Shown here piece by piece: positions 27,367-36,656 of a DNA stretch of 64,000 nucleotides. How positions within the stretch are numbered: the first letter of the stretch is position 1; each line of letters opens with the position of its first letter. The stretch comes from Anaerolineaceae bacterium (GTDB lineage: Bacteria > Chloroflexota > Anaerolineae > Anaerolineales > Anaerolineaceae): the NCBI GenBank assembly GCA_012839565.1, contig DUMZ01000017.1:55977-119976 (forward strand). Reading direction: 5' to 3'. A program made the translations under genes and the position numbers. The notes below the pieces were generated by a model that saw nothing but the letters and a program-made list of their open reading frames with translations, was not told the origin of the DNA and did not search any database.

Positions 27367-27636
27367 ATGAGTATGAAAGATTTATTTTCTTCTGAAAAAC
27401 GTGCAAATGAGATCCAGGAAATGGAAAGTTTTCTGCGTGAAAAATTAGGCGATTTGCGCCCAAAATTAGCCTTTCAAGCATCATTGAAAGACAAGCTCAT
27501 CTCGTCCGAAACTTTTCAGCAGAAAAAACGGATGGGAAAAGCCTGGCTTATCGGTTTGGGAGTTGCCTTGGCGGGTGCTACGTTTTACGGCATGGGTTAT
27601 CTTATCTATAAAAACGTTTCAACCCGAACTATTTAA
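27367..27636 (+). CDS. Small C-terminally anchored membrane protein, possible anti-sigma partner
   Basis: 89 residues from ATG 27367 (AAAGGTG 9 nt upstream); GTG 27355 and ATG 27373 are alternatives. A charged helical N-terminal half (KRANEIQEMESFLREKLGDLRP) leads to one transmembrane helix (AWLIGLGVALAGATFYGMGYLIY). The DLRPKLAFQASLKDKL segment resembles the juxtamembrane motif of anti-sigma and other sigma-linked proteins, but there is no zinc-binding HxxxCxxC. It lies 30 bp after the sigma factor gene, so a role in holding or signalling to that sigma factor is the simplest idea. Confidence 0.6.
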   Translation: MSMKDLFSSEKRANEIQEMESFLREKLGDLRPKLAFQASLKDKLISSETFQQKKRMGKAWLIGLGVALAGATFYGMGYLIYKNVSTRTI

Positions 27637-27673
27637 CGTCTTACTGTCCACGCATCATTGCGCTAAAAAAGCA

Positions 27674-27682
27674 TGATAAAAT
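27674..27682 (+). promoter_or_regulatory. Extended -10 promoter for fmt, leaderless
   Basis: TGATAAAAT (TGn plus TAAAAT) ends 6 nt before the fmt ATG; no ribosome site. The same nine bases precede the gene at 54100. Confidence 0.5.
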
Positions 27683-27688
27683 TTTGAT

Positions 27689-28609
27689 ATGTCACCAAGA
27701 ATAGTCTTTTTAGGTTCTCCAGATTTCGCAGTTCCCAGTCTTGAGGAACTGGCCGGGCACTACAACGTGGTGGGGGTCATTACCCAACCCGACCGTCCTT
27801 TCGGGCGGGGACAAAAGATGGCACCCAGCGCGGTGAAAGACGCGGCGCAGTCCCTGGGCTTACCCGTTTATCAGCCCGAATCCTTACGCACGCTTGAAGC
27901 ATTTTCAAAACTCAACGCCTGGCAACCTGATGTGATGGTCGTGGCGGCTTATGGGCAGATTCTCTCACAAGCCGTACTCGATGTCCCTACAAAAGGTTGT
28001 TTGAACGTGCATGCGTCTTTGTTGCCCCGCTGGCGGGGTGCATCGCCGATACAGGCCGCGATTGAAGCCGGTGATGAAAAAACCGGCGTGACCATCATGG
28101 AAATGGTGCAAAAACTCGATGCGGGTCCTATTGTTGCCCAGCGCGAGGTTCCTTTGCGCAGCGCGACTTATGCTGATGAACTTAGTCAGCAGTTAGCTTA
28201 TTTGGGCGCGCGTACTTTGCTGGAAGTTTTGCCTGACTGGTTGAACGGTACTCTAAAAGCTATACCCCAGGATGAAAGTCAGGTGACTTACGCGCCCATG
28301 CTTAAAAAGAACCAGGGACTACTCAGCTTTGACCAACCTGCTGTTCAACTTGTGCGCAAGGTGCATGCTTACCACCCCTGGCCAGGAACATCTTTCGAGT
28401 ATATGGGGCAAAACATCAAGGTGCTCGACGCGCACGTGCATGATACGTTCAACGCGGAACCGGGAATGCGTTACAGCGTGAATGGTTTGCCGGCGATAGG
28501 TACAAGCGAATGTCTTTTGGTTTTGGATATGGTTCAGCCAGCGGGAAAACGCCCGATGCGCGGCGAAGACTTTTTGCGTGGTCAGCGCGATTGGATTGAA
28601 CGGGAATAA
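27689..28609 (+). CDS. fmt: Methionyl-tRNA formyltransferase
   Basis: 306 residues. Formylates initiator Met-tRNA with 10-formyl-THF. IVFLGSPDFAVPSLEEL opens the Rossmann domain; the catalytic region LNVHASLLPRWRGASPIQAAI carries the conserved Asn-His-Ser, and MLDAGPIV-like text (MVQKLDAGPIVAQ) provides the catalytic Asp. A C-terminal OB-fold begins near residue 205 (KNQGLLSFDQPA). Here the gene stands alone, without def, and its mRNA appears leaderless. It converges on mutS with only 6 bp between stops. Confidence 0.95.
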   Translation: MSPRIVFLGSPDFAVPSLEELAGHYNVVGVITQPDRPFGRGQKMAPSAVKDAAQSLGLPVYQPESLRTLEAFSKLNAWQPDVMVVAAYGQILSQAVLDVPTKGCLNVHASLLPRWRGASPIQAAIEAGDEKTGVTIMEMVQKLDAGPIVAQREVPLRSATYADELSQQLAYLGARTLLEVLPDWLNGTLKAIPQDESQVTYAPMLKKNQGLLSFDQPAVQLVRKVHAYHPWPGTSFEYMGQNIKVLDAHVHDTFNAEPGMRYSVNGLPAIGTSECLLVLDMVQPAGKRPMRGEDFLRGQRDWIERE

Positions 28610-28615
28610 GGTCGT

Positions 28616-31201
28616 TTAATTATCCGAACTGTCGTCAGAAAAATATTTTAAGCGCCATTCGTAAAGCAAATTTAAAGCCTGAATGGGTGATAGTGATTCA
28701 AGATCAATGGCTTTGAAGGCGTCGATCATGGGGTTGTTTTCAGGGAAAAGCCGGATTTGCTGTTGAGTCTCGGCTATCTGTTTCGGCAGGGCGCGTTCGC
28801 CACTTTCTTCCAGTTGTTTTAAGACCTGATTAGCGCGGGTGATGACCGGCGCGGGCAGTCCGGCCAGTTGCGCCACGTGAATGCCGTAGGACCTATCCGC
28901 GCTGCCGGGCACAATCTTGTGCAGGAAAATGACCTTGCCATCCGCTTCGGTTACCGCCACGTTGTAATTGCGCACGCCAGGGAACAGTTCTGCCAAATCG
29001 GTTAGTTCGTGGTAGTGGGTAGCAAAAAGCGTGTAAGGTTTTAGTTTAGGGTGACTGTGGAGATACTCAATAATTGCCCAGGCGATTGAGATGCCATCAT
29101 AGGTGCTGGTTCCGCGTCCGATTTCGTCCAAAATCAGCAAACTGCGGGGCGTGGCATTGTTGAGAATGTTGGCGGTTTCAATCATCTCGACCATAAAGGT
29201 ACTTTGTCCCTGGTGAATGGCGTCTTGCGCGCCGATGCGGGTGAAAACGCGATCAACCAGGCCGATTTCAGCTTCTTTGGCGGGTACAAAACTGCCAATC
29301 TGTGCCATCAGGACGATTAAAACCAGCTGGCGTAAAATCGTGCTTTTACCACTCATGTTGGGGCCGGTAATCAGTTTGATAATCTCGCCTTCTTCAAAAA
29401 CAAGGTCGTTGGGAATGTAACGATCCACCGAACGCATGCGTTCCACAACAGGGTGGCGACCTTCGATGATGCGAATGCCTTTTTCTTCGCGCAGAGTGGG
29501 GCGGGTGTAGTTGTTCAGCGCCGCGACACTTGCCAAAGCAACGCAACAGTCGATGTGCGCGATGGCCTGGGCGGTTTTGAGAATTTGTGTCGAAACGGAA
29601 GAAATCTCATCGCAAAGCTCTTTCCAAACCTTGAGTTCAACGTCATGGATTTGCGCTTCGGCATTTAGTACGAGAGATTCGTATTCTTTAAGCTCGGGAG
29701 TAATATAGCGTTCGCTGTTGACCAAAGTTTGCTTGCGGATGTAATCATCGGGTGCCTGGTCGGTTTGACCGCGGGAGACTTCAATGTAATAGCCGAATAC
29801 TTTGTTGTAACCCACACGCAGGTTTTTGATTCCGGTGCGTTGGCGTTCGTGGCTTTCAAGGTTGTTTATCCATTCACGGGCGTGTTTGGACGCGTAGAGA
29901 ATTTTATCCAGCGCTTCCGAAAAGCCAGGGCGAATGATGCCGATGTTGGCCAAAGTCGCGGGTGGTTCATCTTCTATGGCGGCTTCCAGGCGTTCGCGTT
30001 CCTGGTCAAAGGGGCTGACCTTTGCCAAAATCTCGTCCAGGACTGGATGTTTGTCCTTAAGTAAGGCAATGATATGTGGCAAGGCCTGAAAATCTTCCCG
30101 CAAGGCGACCAAATCGGGCGGACGGGCAGTGCCGGAGTTGATGCGGTTGACCAAACGTTCCAAATCGTGCAGTTTTGTCAGGATGGCGTTTAAATCCTGG
30201 CGCAAAACGCCGTTATTGAAGAAAAACTCGACCAAATCAAGTCGCTTGTTAATCGCGTCGAGGCTCAACAGGGGTTTGTTGACCCACGAACGCAACATGC
30301 GCTTGCCACCGGAGGTTTGGGTTTTATCCAGCACGCCAAGCAGTGAGCCTTCAAGCTTTTGATCACGTAAGGTTTCGGTCAGTTCCAGGTTGCGACGGGT
30401 TTCGGCGTCCAGCACCATGAAATCGCTCAAGCTATAGGTGCTGAAACTAAGTTGCGTGGAGTCCATGCCTTTTTGCGTGTCTTGCAGATATTTGATAAGC
30501 GCGCCAGAGGCTCGCATCGCCCAGGGTAAATCGCGAATGCCCAACCCATCAAGACTGGAAACATTAAAGCGTGCTTTAATGGCTTCCTTGGCCCTGCCCG
30601 GTTCGTAATACCACTGTGGAATGGTAGTGATGTTGTCTGGAAAACCAGGTGGCACTTGCCAGTCTTCCGCAACCAGCAACTCCGCCACCGCGAGGCGTTC
30701 AAGTTCAGCACGCAGGGTGACGAGAATGTCATCATTTTGAATTTGGGTTGTGGCAAATTCTCCGGTTGAAATATCCACATAAGCCAGACCGGCATAGTTT
30801 TCGTAGGTGACGATACATGCCAGGTAATTGTTTTTCTCGCTTTGCAGGAGGTTAGGCTCAACCAGCGTGCCGGGGGTAATCACGCGCACCACATCGCGCT
30901 CAAACAAGCCTTTTTCGGGTTGTTCGCCAACCTGTTCGCAGATGGCAACGTGAAAGCCTTTGTCGATTAAACGCCCGATATAGTTGTCAACCGCGTGGTA
31001 GGGGATACCCGCCATAGGCACGCGCACGCCTTTGGCAACCGGACGCGAGGTGAGCACGATATCCAGGGCTTTGGCGGTTTTTTCGGCGTCTTCGTCGAAA
31101 GTTTCATAAAAGTCACCCAAGCGAAAGAAGACTATCGCGTTTGGATAGTTTTTCTTAATATCCAGGTATTGCTGACGCAGTGGGGTGACTTGTTTTGCCA
31201 T
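28616..31201 (-). CDS. mutS: DNA mismatch repair protein MutS
   Basis: 861 residues. MutS recognises mismatches and small loops and starts repair through its ATPase. The mismatch-binding domain begins QYLDIKKNYPNAIVFFRLGDFYETF with the Phe-x-Glu contact; the ATPase domain has GPNMSGKST, LILDEIGRGTSTYDG and FATHYHEL. The helix-u-turn-helix dimer end is present. It is the second gene of an alaS-mutS operon: the alaS TAG is 3 bp before this ATG, and there is no good ribosome site, so translation is probably coupled. Confidence 0.97.
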   Translation of the reverse strand: MAKQVTPLRQQYLDIKKNYPNAIVFFRLGDFYETFDEDAEKTAKALDIVLTSRPVAKGVRVPMAGIPYHAVDNYIGRLIDKGFHVAICEQVGEQPEKGLFERDVVRVITPGTLVEPNLLQSEKNNYLACIVTYENYAGLAYVDISTGEFATTQIQNDDILVTLRAELERLAVAELLVAEDWQVPPGFPDNITTIPQWYYEPGRAKEAIKARFNVSSLDGLGIRDLPWAMRASGALIKYLQDTQKGMDSTQLSFSTYSLSDFMVLDAETRRNLELTETLRDQKLEGSLLGVLDKTQTSGGKRMLRSWVNKPLLSLDAINKRLDLVEFFFNNGVLRQDLNAILTKLHDLERLVNRINSGTARPPDLVALREDFQALPHIIALLKDKHPVLDEILAKVSPFDQERERLEAAIEDEPPATLANIGIIRPGFSEALDKILYASKHAREWINNLESHERQRTGIKNLRVGYNKVFGYYIEVSRGQTDQAPDDYIRKQTLVNSERYITPELKEYESLVLNAEAQIHDVELKVWKELCDEISSVSTQILKTAQAIAHIDCCVALASVAALNNYTRPTLREEKGIRIIEGRHPVVERMRSVDRYIPNDLVFEEGEIIKLITGPNMSGKSTILRQLVLIVLMAQIGSFVPAKEAEIGLVDRVFTRIGAQDAIHQGQSTFMVEMIETANILNNATPRSLLILDEIGRGTSTYDGISIAWAIIEYLHSHPKLKPYTLFATHYHELTDLAELFPGVRNYNVAVTEADGKVIFLHKIVPGSADRSYGIHVAQLAGLPAPVITRANQVLKQLEESGERALPKQIAETQQQIRLFPENNPMIDAFKAIDLESLSPIQALNLLYEWRLKYFSDDSSDN

Positions 31202-31204
31202 AAA

Positions 31205-33934
31205 CTATTTTAAATTTTCCTTGATGTAAGGGGCAACCTGGTCAAGCGCTTCGGCGATTTTGGAGGGGTCTTTACCACCGGCCTGGGCCATATCAGGACG
31301 CCCACCGCCACCGCCACCAACAACTTTGGCAACCCGTTTGACGAGGTCCCCAGCTTTCAACCCGCGTTTAACAAGGTCGGGGGTTAATGCGGCGATGAAA
31401 GAAGGCTTGTCGTTGATGGTCGTTGCCAAAACAACCACACCGCTTTCGTGCTTTTGACGGAACTCATCGGCGAGTTCGCGTAATGCGTCAGCGCTGACGT
31501 TGGGAATTGTCGCGGTGAGAACTGGCACATCCATAATTGTTTGCAAGTTGTCCATTTGGCTGGCAAAGGCAACTTTCGCGACGCGCAATCGCAGCTGTTC
31601 AAGTTCAGCCTGACTGGCTTTTAGGGAGTCTTCCAGGTTTTGAACCTTGGCAAGGGCTTCACTTGGGCTGCTTTGCAAATGCGCGGAAAGCTCGTTTTGC
31701 AGGTCAAGGCGTTTGCGGGCGTATTCATAAGCACCCATGCCGGTTACGGCTTCAATACGGCGCATTCCAGCCGCGACGCTCGATTCGCTGGTGATGTAGA
31801 AAGAACCGATCTCGGCGGTGTTCTCAACGTGGGTACCACCGCAAAGTTCGTAAGAAACTCTGCCACGCCCATCTTTGATTTCAATCGTGCGCACTTCCGC
31901 GCCGTATTTCTCGCCAAAGAGGGCCATCGCGCCGTCTTTTTGGGCTTGTTCAAGCGTTTTACTCTGCTTGATAACCGGATATTCGTCCGCGATGTAGCTG
32001 TTGACCAAGGATTCAATCTTTAGCAAATCCGCTTTGGCAACGGCCTGGGGATAGTTGAAGTCGAAGCGCAATCGCTCCGCGTCAACAGCCGAACCAGCCT
32101 GGTGTACTTTTTCGCCTAAAACTTTGCGCAAAGCGGTGTGCAAAAGGTGTGTGCCGGTATGGTTGCGCATAATCGCGCGTCGGCGTGGCAAGTCCACACT
32201 GACGACAATCTTATCTTGTAGCTGGGGTGTGCCATGAAGGACTTTGCCAAGATGCACAATCAAGCCCGCGGAGGGTTTGATGACGTTGCCGATGGCGACT
32301 TCCCAGTCACCAGCTGAGGAAACGATTTTACCCGTGTCGCTGACTTGTCCACCGGATTCCAGGTAAAAGGGTGTATGTTGGATGATCAGTTCCACTTCAT
32401 CACCATGGGAGACGCTTTCAACGATTTGTCCATCTTTGATGATTGCCAAAAGCTGGCTGGTCTGGCTAAGGCTGGTGTAGGGGTCTTGAATTACGCCTTC
32501 ACTGCTCAAAAAGCCATCATCGTGGAGTTGTTTGTCCAGGGCCTGGTAAAGTTCAGCCTTTTGGCTGTCGTTTTCGACGCCAGCCTGACCTTTGCCGGAG
32601 GCAAGACGGTGCTCTTCCATGGCGGCATAAAAACCGTCTTCATCGACTGAAAAGCCTGATTCGCTTAAGATATCGCGGGTGATTTCCAGGGGGAAACCAA
32701 GTGTGGCGTAAAGGTCAAAGGCTTCATATCCGCCAAGTACAGTTTTGCCCGCGTCTTTTAGCGCTTGCATGTGCAGGTTGAGTTCAGCAAAACCGGTATC
32801 GAGTGTTTCAGCAAAACGGGACTCTTCACGGGTGAAGCTTTCATAGATAAGTTCCTGTTCGCGTTTGAGTTCCGGGTAATGTTGCCCGTAAATCTCAACA
32901 ACGATTTTGGCAACACGTGCCATAAAGGGTTCTTTTAAGCCGATTGTACGCGCGAAACGCGCCGCGCGGCGGATAATCATGCGGCAGACATAGTTGCGTC
33001 CGACGTTTCCGGGGATGACTCCGTCCGCGATTAAAAAGCTTGCCGCGCGGGTGTGGTCCGCGATAACACGATAGGCGGTGAGGTTTTCAGCGCGTTCCTG
33101 GTCACTTTGCCCGGCGATGCGTTGGGTTTCGTCAAGCAGGGGTTTGAGTAAATCGGTTTCGTAATTTCCCTTGACGCCTTGGAGCACAGCGACAATGCGT
33201 TCCAGACCCATGCCGGTATCAACGTGCGTCTTAGGCAGCGGTTGGAATTCAGTTGCTGACAGGCGATTGAACTGGATAAAAACGTTGTTCCAAATTTCCA
33301 CAATGCGGTTGCAATCGCCGTTTACTTCACAGACATGGCCTTCAACGCCTTGTTTGTCGCAGGCATCGGGGCCAAAGTCATAATGGATTTCGGTGCAGGG
33401 GCCACAAGGACCGGTCTCGGCCATTTCCCAAAAATTATCATGGCGGTTGCCTTTAACGAGATGTGCAGGATTGAAACCGGGCTGCTGAAGCCAGTAATCG
33501 CGGGCTTCATTGTCGTCAGGGATGATGCCTTCTTCATCAACGAAGTAGCTGGCATAGAGTTTGGCAGGGTCAAGTCCCCACTCATTTACCAGCAGTTCCC
33601 AGCTCCAGGCGATAGCTTCTTTTTTGTAGTAATCGCCAAATGACCAGTTGCCAAGCATCTCAAAAAAGGTGTGATGGGTGTCATCACGGCCAACAGTATC
33701 CAGGTCGTTATGTTTTCCGGAAACACGCATACACTTTTGCGAGTTTGCCACACGTGGGGCGGGTGCGTTGGCGGTGCCTAAAAAGACATCCTTAAACTGC
33801 ACCATACCAGCGTTGGTAAACAGCAGGGTTGAATCCCCACCCGGTACAAGTGACGCACTGGGCACAACACGGTGGCCGTGCCTGGCGAAAAAGTCCAGAA
33901 ATGATTGTCTGATTTGATTTCCAGTTAAAAACAT
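31205..33934 (-). CDS. alaS: Alanyl-tRNA synthetase
   Basis: 909 residues from ATG 33934, which has CTGGAG 6 nt upstream; a TTG two codons earlier is less likely. Class II synthetase: GHRVVPSASLVPGGDSTLLFTNAGM and the HHTFFEMLGNWSFGDY motif 2 region, then the tRNA-recognition domain. The editing domain has HTGTHLLHTAL and the zinc/editing LCGGTHVENTAEIG, and the C-Ala end has GGGGGGRPDMAQAGG. All parts are intact. A TATAAT on the minus strand (33970-33965) probably drives alaS-mutS. Confidence 0.97.
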   Translation of the reverse strand: MFLTGNQIRQSFLDFFARHGHRVVPSASLVPGGDSTLLFTNAGMVQFKDVFLGTANAPAPRVANSQKCMRVSGKHNDLDTVGRDDTHHTFFEMLGNWSFGDYYKKEAIAWSWELLVNEWGLDPAKLYASYFVDEEGIIPDDNEARDYWLQQPGFNPAHLVKGNRHDNFWEMAETGPCGPCTEIHYDFGPDACDKQGVEGHVCEVNGDCNRIVEIWNNVFIQFNRLSATEFQPLPKTHVDTGMGLERIVAVLQGVKGNYETDLLKPLLDETQRIAGQSDQERAENLTAYRVIADHTRAASFLIADGVIPGNVGRNYVCRMIIRRAARFARTIGLKEPFMARVAKIVVEIYGQHYPELKREQELIYESFTREESRFAETLDTGFAELNLHMQALKDAGKTVLGGYEAFDLYATLGFPLEITRDILSESGFSVDEDGFYAAMEEHRLASGKGQAGVENDSQKAELYQALDKQLHDDGFLSSEGVIQDPYTSLSQTSQLLAIIKDGQIVESVSHGDEVELIIQHTPFYLESGGQVSDTGKIVSSAGDWEVAIGNVIKPSAGLIVHLGKVLHGTPQLQDKIVVSVDLPRRRAIMRNHTGTHLLHTALRKVLGEKVHQAGSAVDAERLRFDFNYPQAVAKADLLKIESLVNSYIADEYPVIKQSKTLEQAQKDGAMALFGEKYGAEVRTIEIKDGRGRVSYELCGGTHVENTAEIGSFYITSESSVAAGMRRIEAVTGMGAYEYARKRLDLQNELSAHLQSSPSEALAKVQNLEDSLKASQAELEQLRLRVAKVAFASQMDNLQTIMDVPVLTATIPNVSADALRELADEFRQKHESGVVVLATTINDKPSFIAALTPDLVKRGLKAGDLVKRVAKVVGGGGGGRPDMAQAGGKDPSKIAEALDQVAPYIKENLK

Positions 33935-33984
33935 ATACAACTCCAGTTAAGGTCTTAGGCGGAAATTATACTCTGAAAAGCGAA

Positions 33985-34593
33985 TTATTCCATGCTTTGA
34001 CGCCCAGCCAGGGCACGTTGTAGCGTGTTTTGGTCGGCGTATTCAATATCACCGCCAACGGGCAGTCCGCGCGCCAGGCGACTGACGCTCACACCCAGGG
34101 GCGCGATGCGCTTTTGCAGGTAGAGCGCGGTGGCGTCGCCTTCCATGGTTGGGTTGGTGGCGATGATGACTTCGCTCACCGCATTTTTCTGAAGGCGTTC
34201 CAGCAAGGACTGAAGTTTGATTTGCTCGGGGCCTATACCTTCGATGGGTGAAAGAACGCCGAGTAAAACATGATATTTTCCATTGAAAATGCCCGTGCGT
34301 TCAATGGCGATAACGTCAGACGGTTCTTCGACAACGCAAATCAGATGCTCGTCGCGTCGGGTGTCGGCACAGACTTCGCATAAGGCTTGCCCTGCCAGGG
34401 TAATGTTATGGCATTGTTCGCAATAGCTTGTGTCAGCTTTGAGATTTAGCAGCGCGTCTGCAAGGGCTTGGGCTGTGTCGCCTTCATCTTTGAGAAGATA
34501 AAAAGCCAGCCTGGCGGCGGTTTTAGGCCCGATGCCAGGCAGGCGCGAAAAAGCGTCAATTAAACTCTGAACTGGTAGCGGAAGGGCTTTCAT
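33985..34593 (-). CDS. recR: Recombination mediator protein RecR
   Basis: 202 residues. RecR helps RecF/RecO load RecA at gaps. Helix-hairpin-helix FSRLPGIGPKTAARLAFYLL, zinc-finger cysteines CEQCHNITLAGQALCEVC, and the Toprim domain (ICVVEEPSDVIAIERTG; ATNPTMEGDATALYL) are all present. Last gene of the dnaX-ybaB-recR cluster. Confidence 0.97.
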   Translation of the reverse strand: MKALPLPVQSLIDAFSRLPGIGPKTAARLAFYLLKDEGDTAQALADALLNLKADTSYCEQCHNITLAGQALCEVCADTRRDEHLICVVEEPSDVIAIERTGIFNGKYHVLLGVLSPIEGIGPEQIKLQSLLERLQKNAVSEVIIATNPTMEGDATALYLQKRIAPLGVSVSRLARGLPVGGDIEYADQNTLQRALAGRQSME

Positions 34594-34630
34594 TGTGTGC
34601 TAAAAATGCCTTTTAATAAAGACCAAAGGC

Positions 34631-34972
34631 TTAAACGCCCATGCCGAAGCCGGAAAGCATGTTGGTGAAGGGTGCCATTTGCTCTTCAGACAGGGCGCGT
34701 GAGGCGTCCAGTGCCTTATTAACCGCGGTGAGCACCATATCCTGCAAGAGTTCAACGTCGCCATCGGCGAGAAGTTCTTCGTCAATGATGATTCCCTTGC
34801 AATGCTGGTCGCCAGTCATGGTCACTTGCACTGCGCCACCGCCAGCGGTTTCGGTCACGGTTTTTTCGGCGAGTTCGGCTTGCGCCTGTTCCATCTGTTC
34901 CTGCAGTTTGGCGATTTGCGCCATCATGTTTCCACCACCTCTGCCGGCGGGTCCTCTGTATCCTTTTGCCAT
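34631..34972 (-). CDS. ybaB: YbaB/EbfC-family nucleoid-associated protein
   Basis: 113 residues. Small dimeric DNA-binding protein; EbfC of Borrelia is the best-known member. The QIAKLQEQMEQAQAELAEKTVTE helix and the GGGAVQVTMTGDQHCKGI strand pair are typical. Its ATG touches the dnaX TAA with no gap, so it is translationally coupled, and recR follows 37 bp later, the standard dnaX-ybaB-recR order. Confidence 0.93.
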   Translation of the reverse strand: MAKGYRGPAGRGGGNMMAQIAKLQEQMEQAQAELAEKTVTETAGGGAVQVTMTGDQHCKGIIIDEELLADGDVELLQDMVLTAVNKALDASRALSEEQMAPFTNMLSGFGMGV

Positions 34973-36646
34973 TTAGTCCTCTTTTCCTGTTTCTATAATC
35001 ACGCCATTAAACCGTTTGGCGACGGCGTCGAGTAAACTTTCTTCTTCGTCGCTGTCGTTGGCGTGTTCTGTGTAATCATAATCACCAAAGTTACAAATAA
35101 TGCGGATGTCTTTGCCAAAAAAGTATTCCACCACTATTCTCATCACTTTCATGTTGTTTTCATCTCTCATCATATCGCACAAAATTTGCGTTGCAAAGTT
35201 TAGGACAAGTGTTTTGTTGTTTGGCACATAGATGCGCGCGGAATTGATGAGTCCAACGGTTGAAGAGTTGCCACGTTTAATGGCAGTTTTGAACTTGTCC
35301 ATTTCTGCGTTCAGGTTCTCTGATGTGAGTTCCATTTTTCCTTCAGCAGCCCCGGTTTGGTTTGGCATATCTTGTACCTGGGCGGGCGGGGTCTTTTTTG
35401 CCGGCGCAGGTTTTTTGCTTTGGGCGGGTTTGGGTGTCGGTGAAACTTTGGGGCTGGATTTGACCGTTGGGCTTTGCGCGATTTGCGACGCTGGGCTGCT
35501 ATAGCTTGCGGCGGGCGCGCTATAGCTCGCTTGTGGGATGCTTTGTACCTGGGGTACCGGCGCTGATTCCTGCCAGGAAATCGCGCTGGCGTATGCCAGT
35601 TCAAGCCCAAGGCCGGGGTGCCAGTTGGTTTTTTGGTCCGTTGCGGCCTTGCTGAAGTCTTCGATAATGCTGGTGAGTTGCTCGGTTTGCATACTCTCAG
35701 CATGCTGATTCATGATGTCGCGGACTTCGGGGGTGAGTTCAAGCTGTTTGCCAACGCCCAGTTTGATGATGAGTAAATCGCGCAAATATTCCACAGTTTG
35801 GCGCGCGAATTGACGCGAATCCGCGCCGGAATCAAGCGCGGTCTGAATGATTTCCAAACCCCGGCTTTGGTCTTGTTTGATTATCGCGTCGGTCAGGTCA
35901 ATGACGGCCTGATTTGTGGCGGTGCCCAGCAAATCCTGCGCGATGGGCAGGGTCACTTTCTTGGAAATGGATGAAAGCTGGTCCACCAGGGAAATCGCGT
36001 CGCGCAGGGCGCCGGTGGCCTGGCGCGCGATGAGATTGAGTGCTTCAGGTTCAATGTCGATGTTTTCCTGTTTGGTTAGCGTTTGCAGTTTCTTGACGAT
36101 AATCGGCGCGGGAATGCGTCGGAATTCAAATCGCTGACAACGCGAAAGCACGGTCGCCGGGATTTTGTGAATTTCGGTTGTTGCCAAAATGAAAATAACA
36201 TGATTAGGCGGTTCTTCAAGCGTTTTCAGCAGCGCGTTAAACGCGGAAGTGGATAGCATGTGGACTTCGTCGATGATGTAGACTTTGTACTTGCCTTGCG
36301 ATGGGGCGAAGTTGATTTTATCGCGCAGTTCGCGCACGTCATCAACGCTGGTGTTGGAGGCAGCGTCAATCTCAATCAGGTCCAAAAAACGCCCTTCGTT
36401 CACCGCCACACAGTTAGCGCAGACGTTGCAGGGTCGTTTGGCTGAATCTTCCGCCAGGCAGTTGGCCGCTTTTGCCAAAAGGCGCGCGCTGGTGGTTTTG
36501 CCAGTGCCACGCGGGCCGGCAAAGAGATAGGCATGGCCAATGCGGTTCATGGCGATGGCGTTTTGAAGGGTCTGTACGATGTGGTCTTGCCCAACGACTT
36601 CTTCCCACAGGGCAGGTCGCCAGGTTCGGTAAAGTGCTTGTGACAT
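34973..36646 (-). CDS. dnaX: DNA polymerase III subunits tau/gamma
   Basis: 557 residues from ATG 36646 (AGGATA upstream); a frame extension to 36700 has no ribosome site. Clamp-loader ATPase of the replisome. P-loop GPRGTGKTT (44-52), zinc cysteines 63, 73, 76 and 79, DEVHMLSTSAFNALLKTLEEPP, and an SRC-type CQRFEFRRI arginine-finger region are intact. From about residue 380 a Pro/Ser/Lys linker leads to a tau-like C-terminal domain. Within the linker, codons 416-418 read GCA AAA AAG, an in-frame A AAA AAG heptamer (35399-35393). A -1 shift there ends after 16 more codons, giving a product of about 434 residues. This may produce gamma in addition to tau. Confidence 0.96.
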   Translation of the reverse strand: MSQALYRTWRPALWEEVVGQDHIVQTLQNAIAMNRIGHAYLFAGPRGTGKTTSARLLAKAANCLAEDSAKRPCNVCANCVAVNEGRFLDLIEIDAASNTSVDDVRELRDKINFAPSQGKYKVYIIDEVHMLSTSAFNALLKTLEEPPNHVIFILATTEIHKIPATVLSRCQRFEFRRIPAPIIVKKLQTLTKQENIDIEPEALNLIARQATGALRDAISLVDQLSSISKKVTLPIAQDLLGTATNQAVIDLTDAIIKQDQSRGLEIIQTALDSGADSRQFARQTVEYLRDLLIIKLGVGKQLELTPEVRDIMNQHAESMQTEQLTSIIEDFSKAATDQKTNWHPGLGLELAYASAISWQESAPVPQVQSIPQASYSAPAASYSSPASQIAQSPTVKSSPKVSPTPKPAQSKKPAPAKKTPPAQVQDMPNQTGAAEGKMELTSENLNAEMDKFKTAIKRGNSSTVGLINSARIYVPNNKTLVLNFATQILCDMMRDENNMKVMRIVVEYFFGKDIRIICNFGDYDYTEHANDSDEEESLLDAVAKRFNGVIIETGKED

Positions 36647-36656
36647 AGGCTTATCC

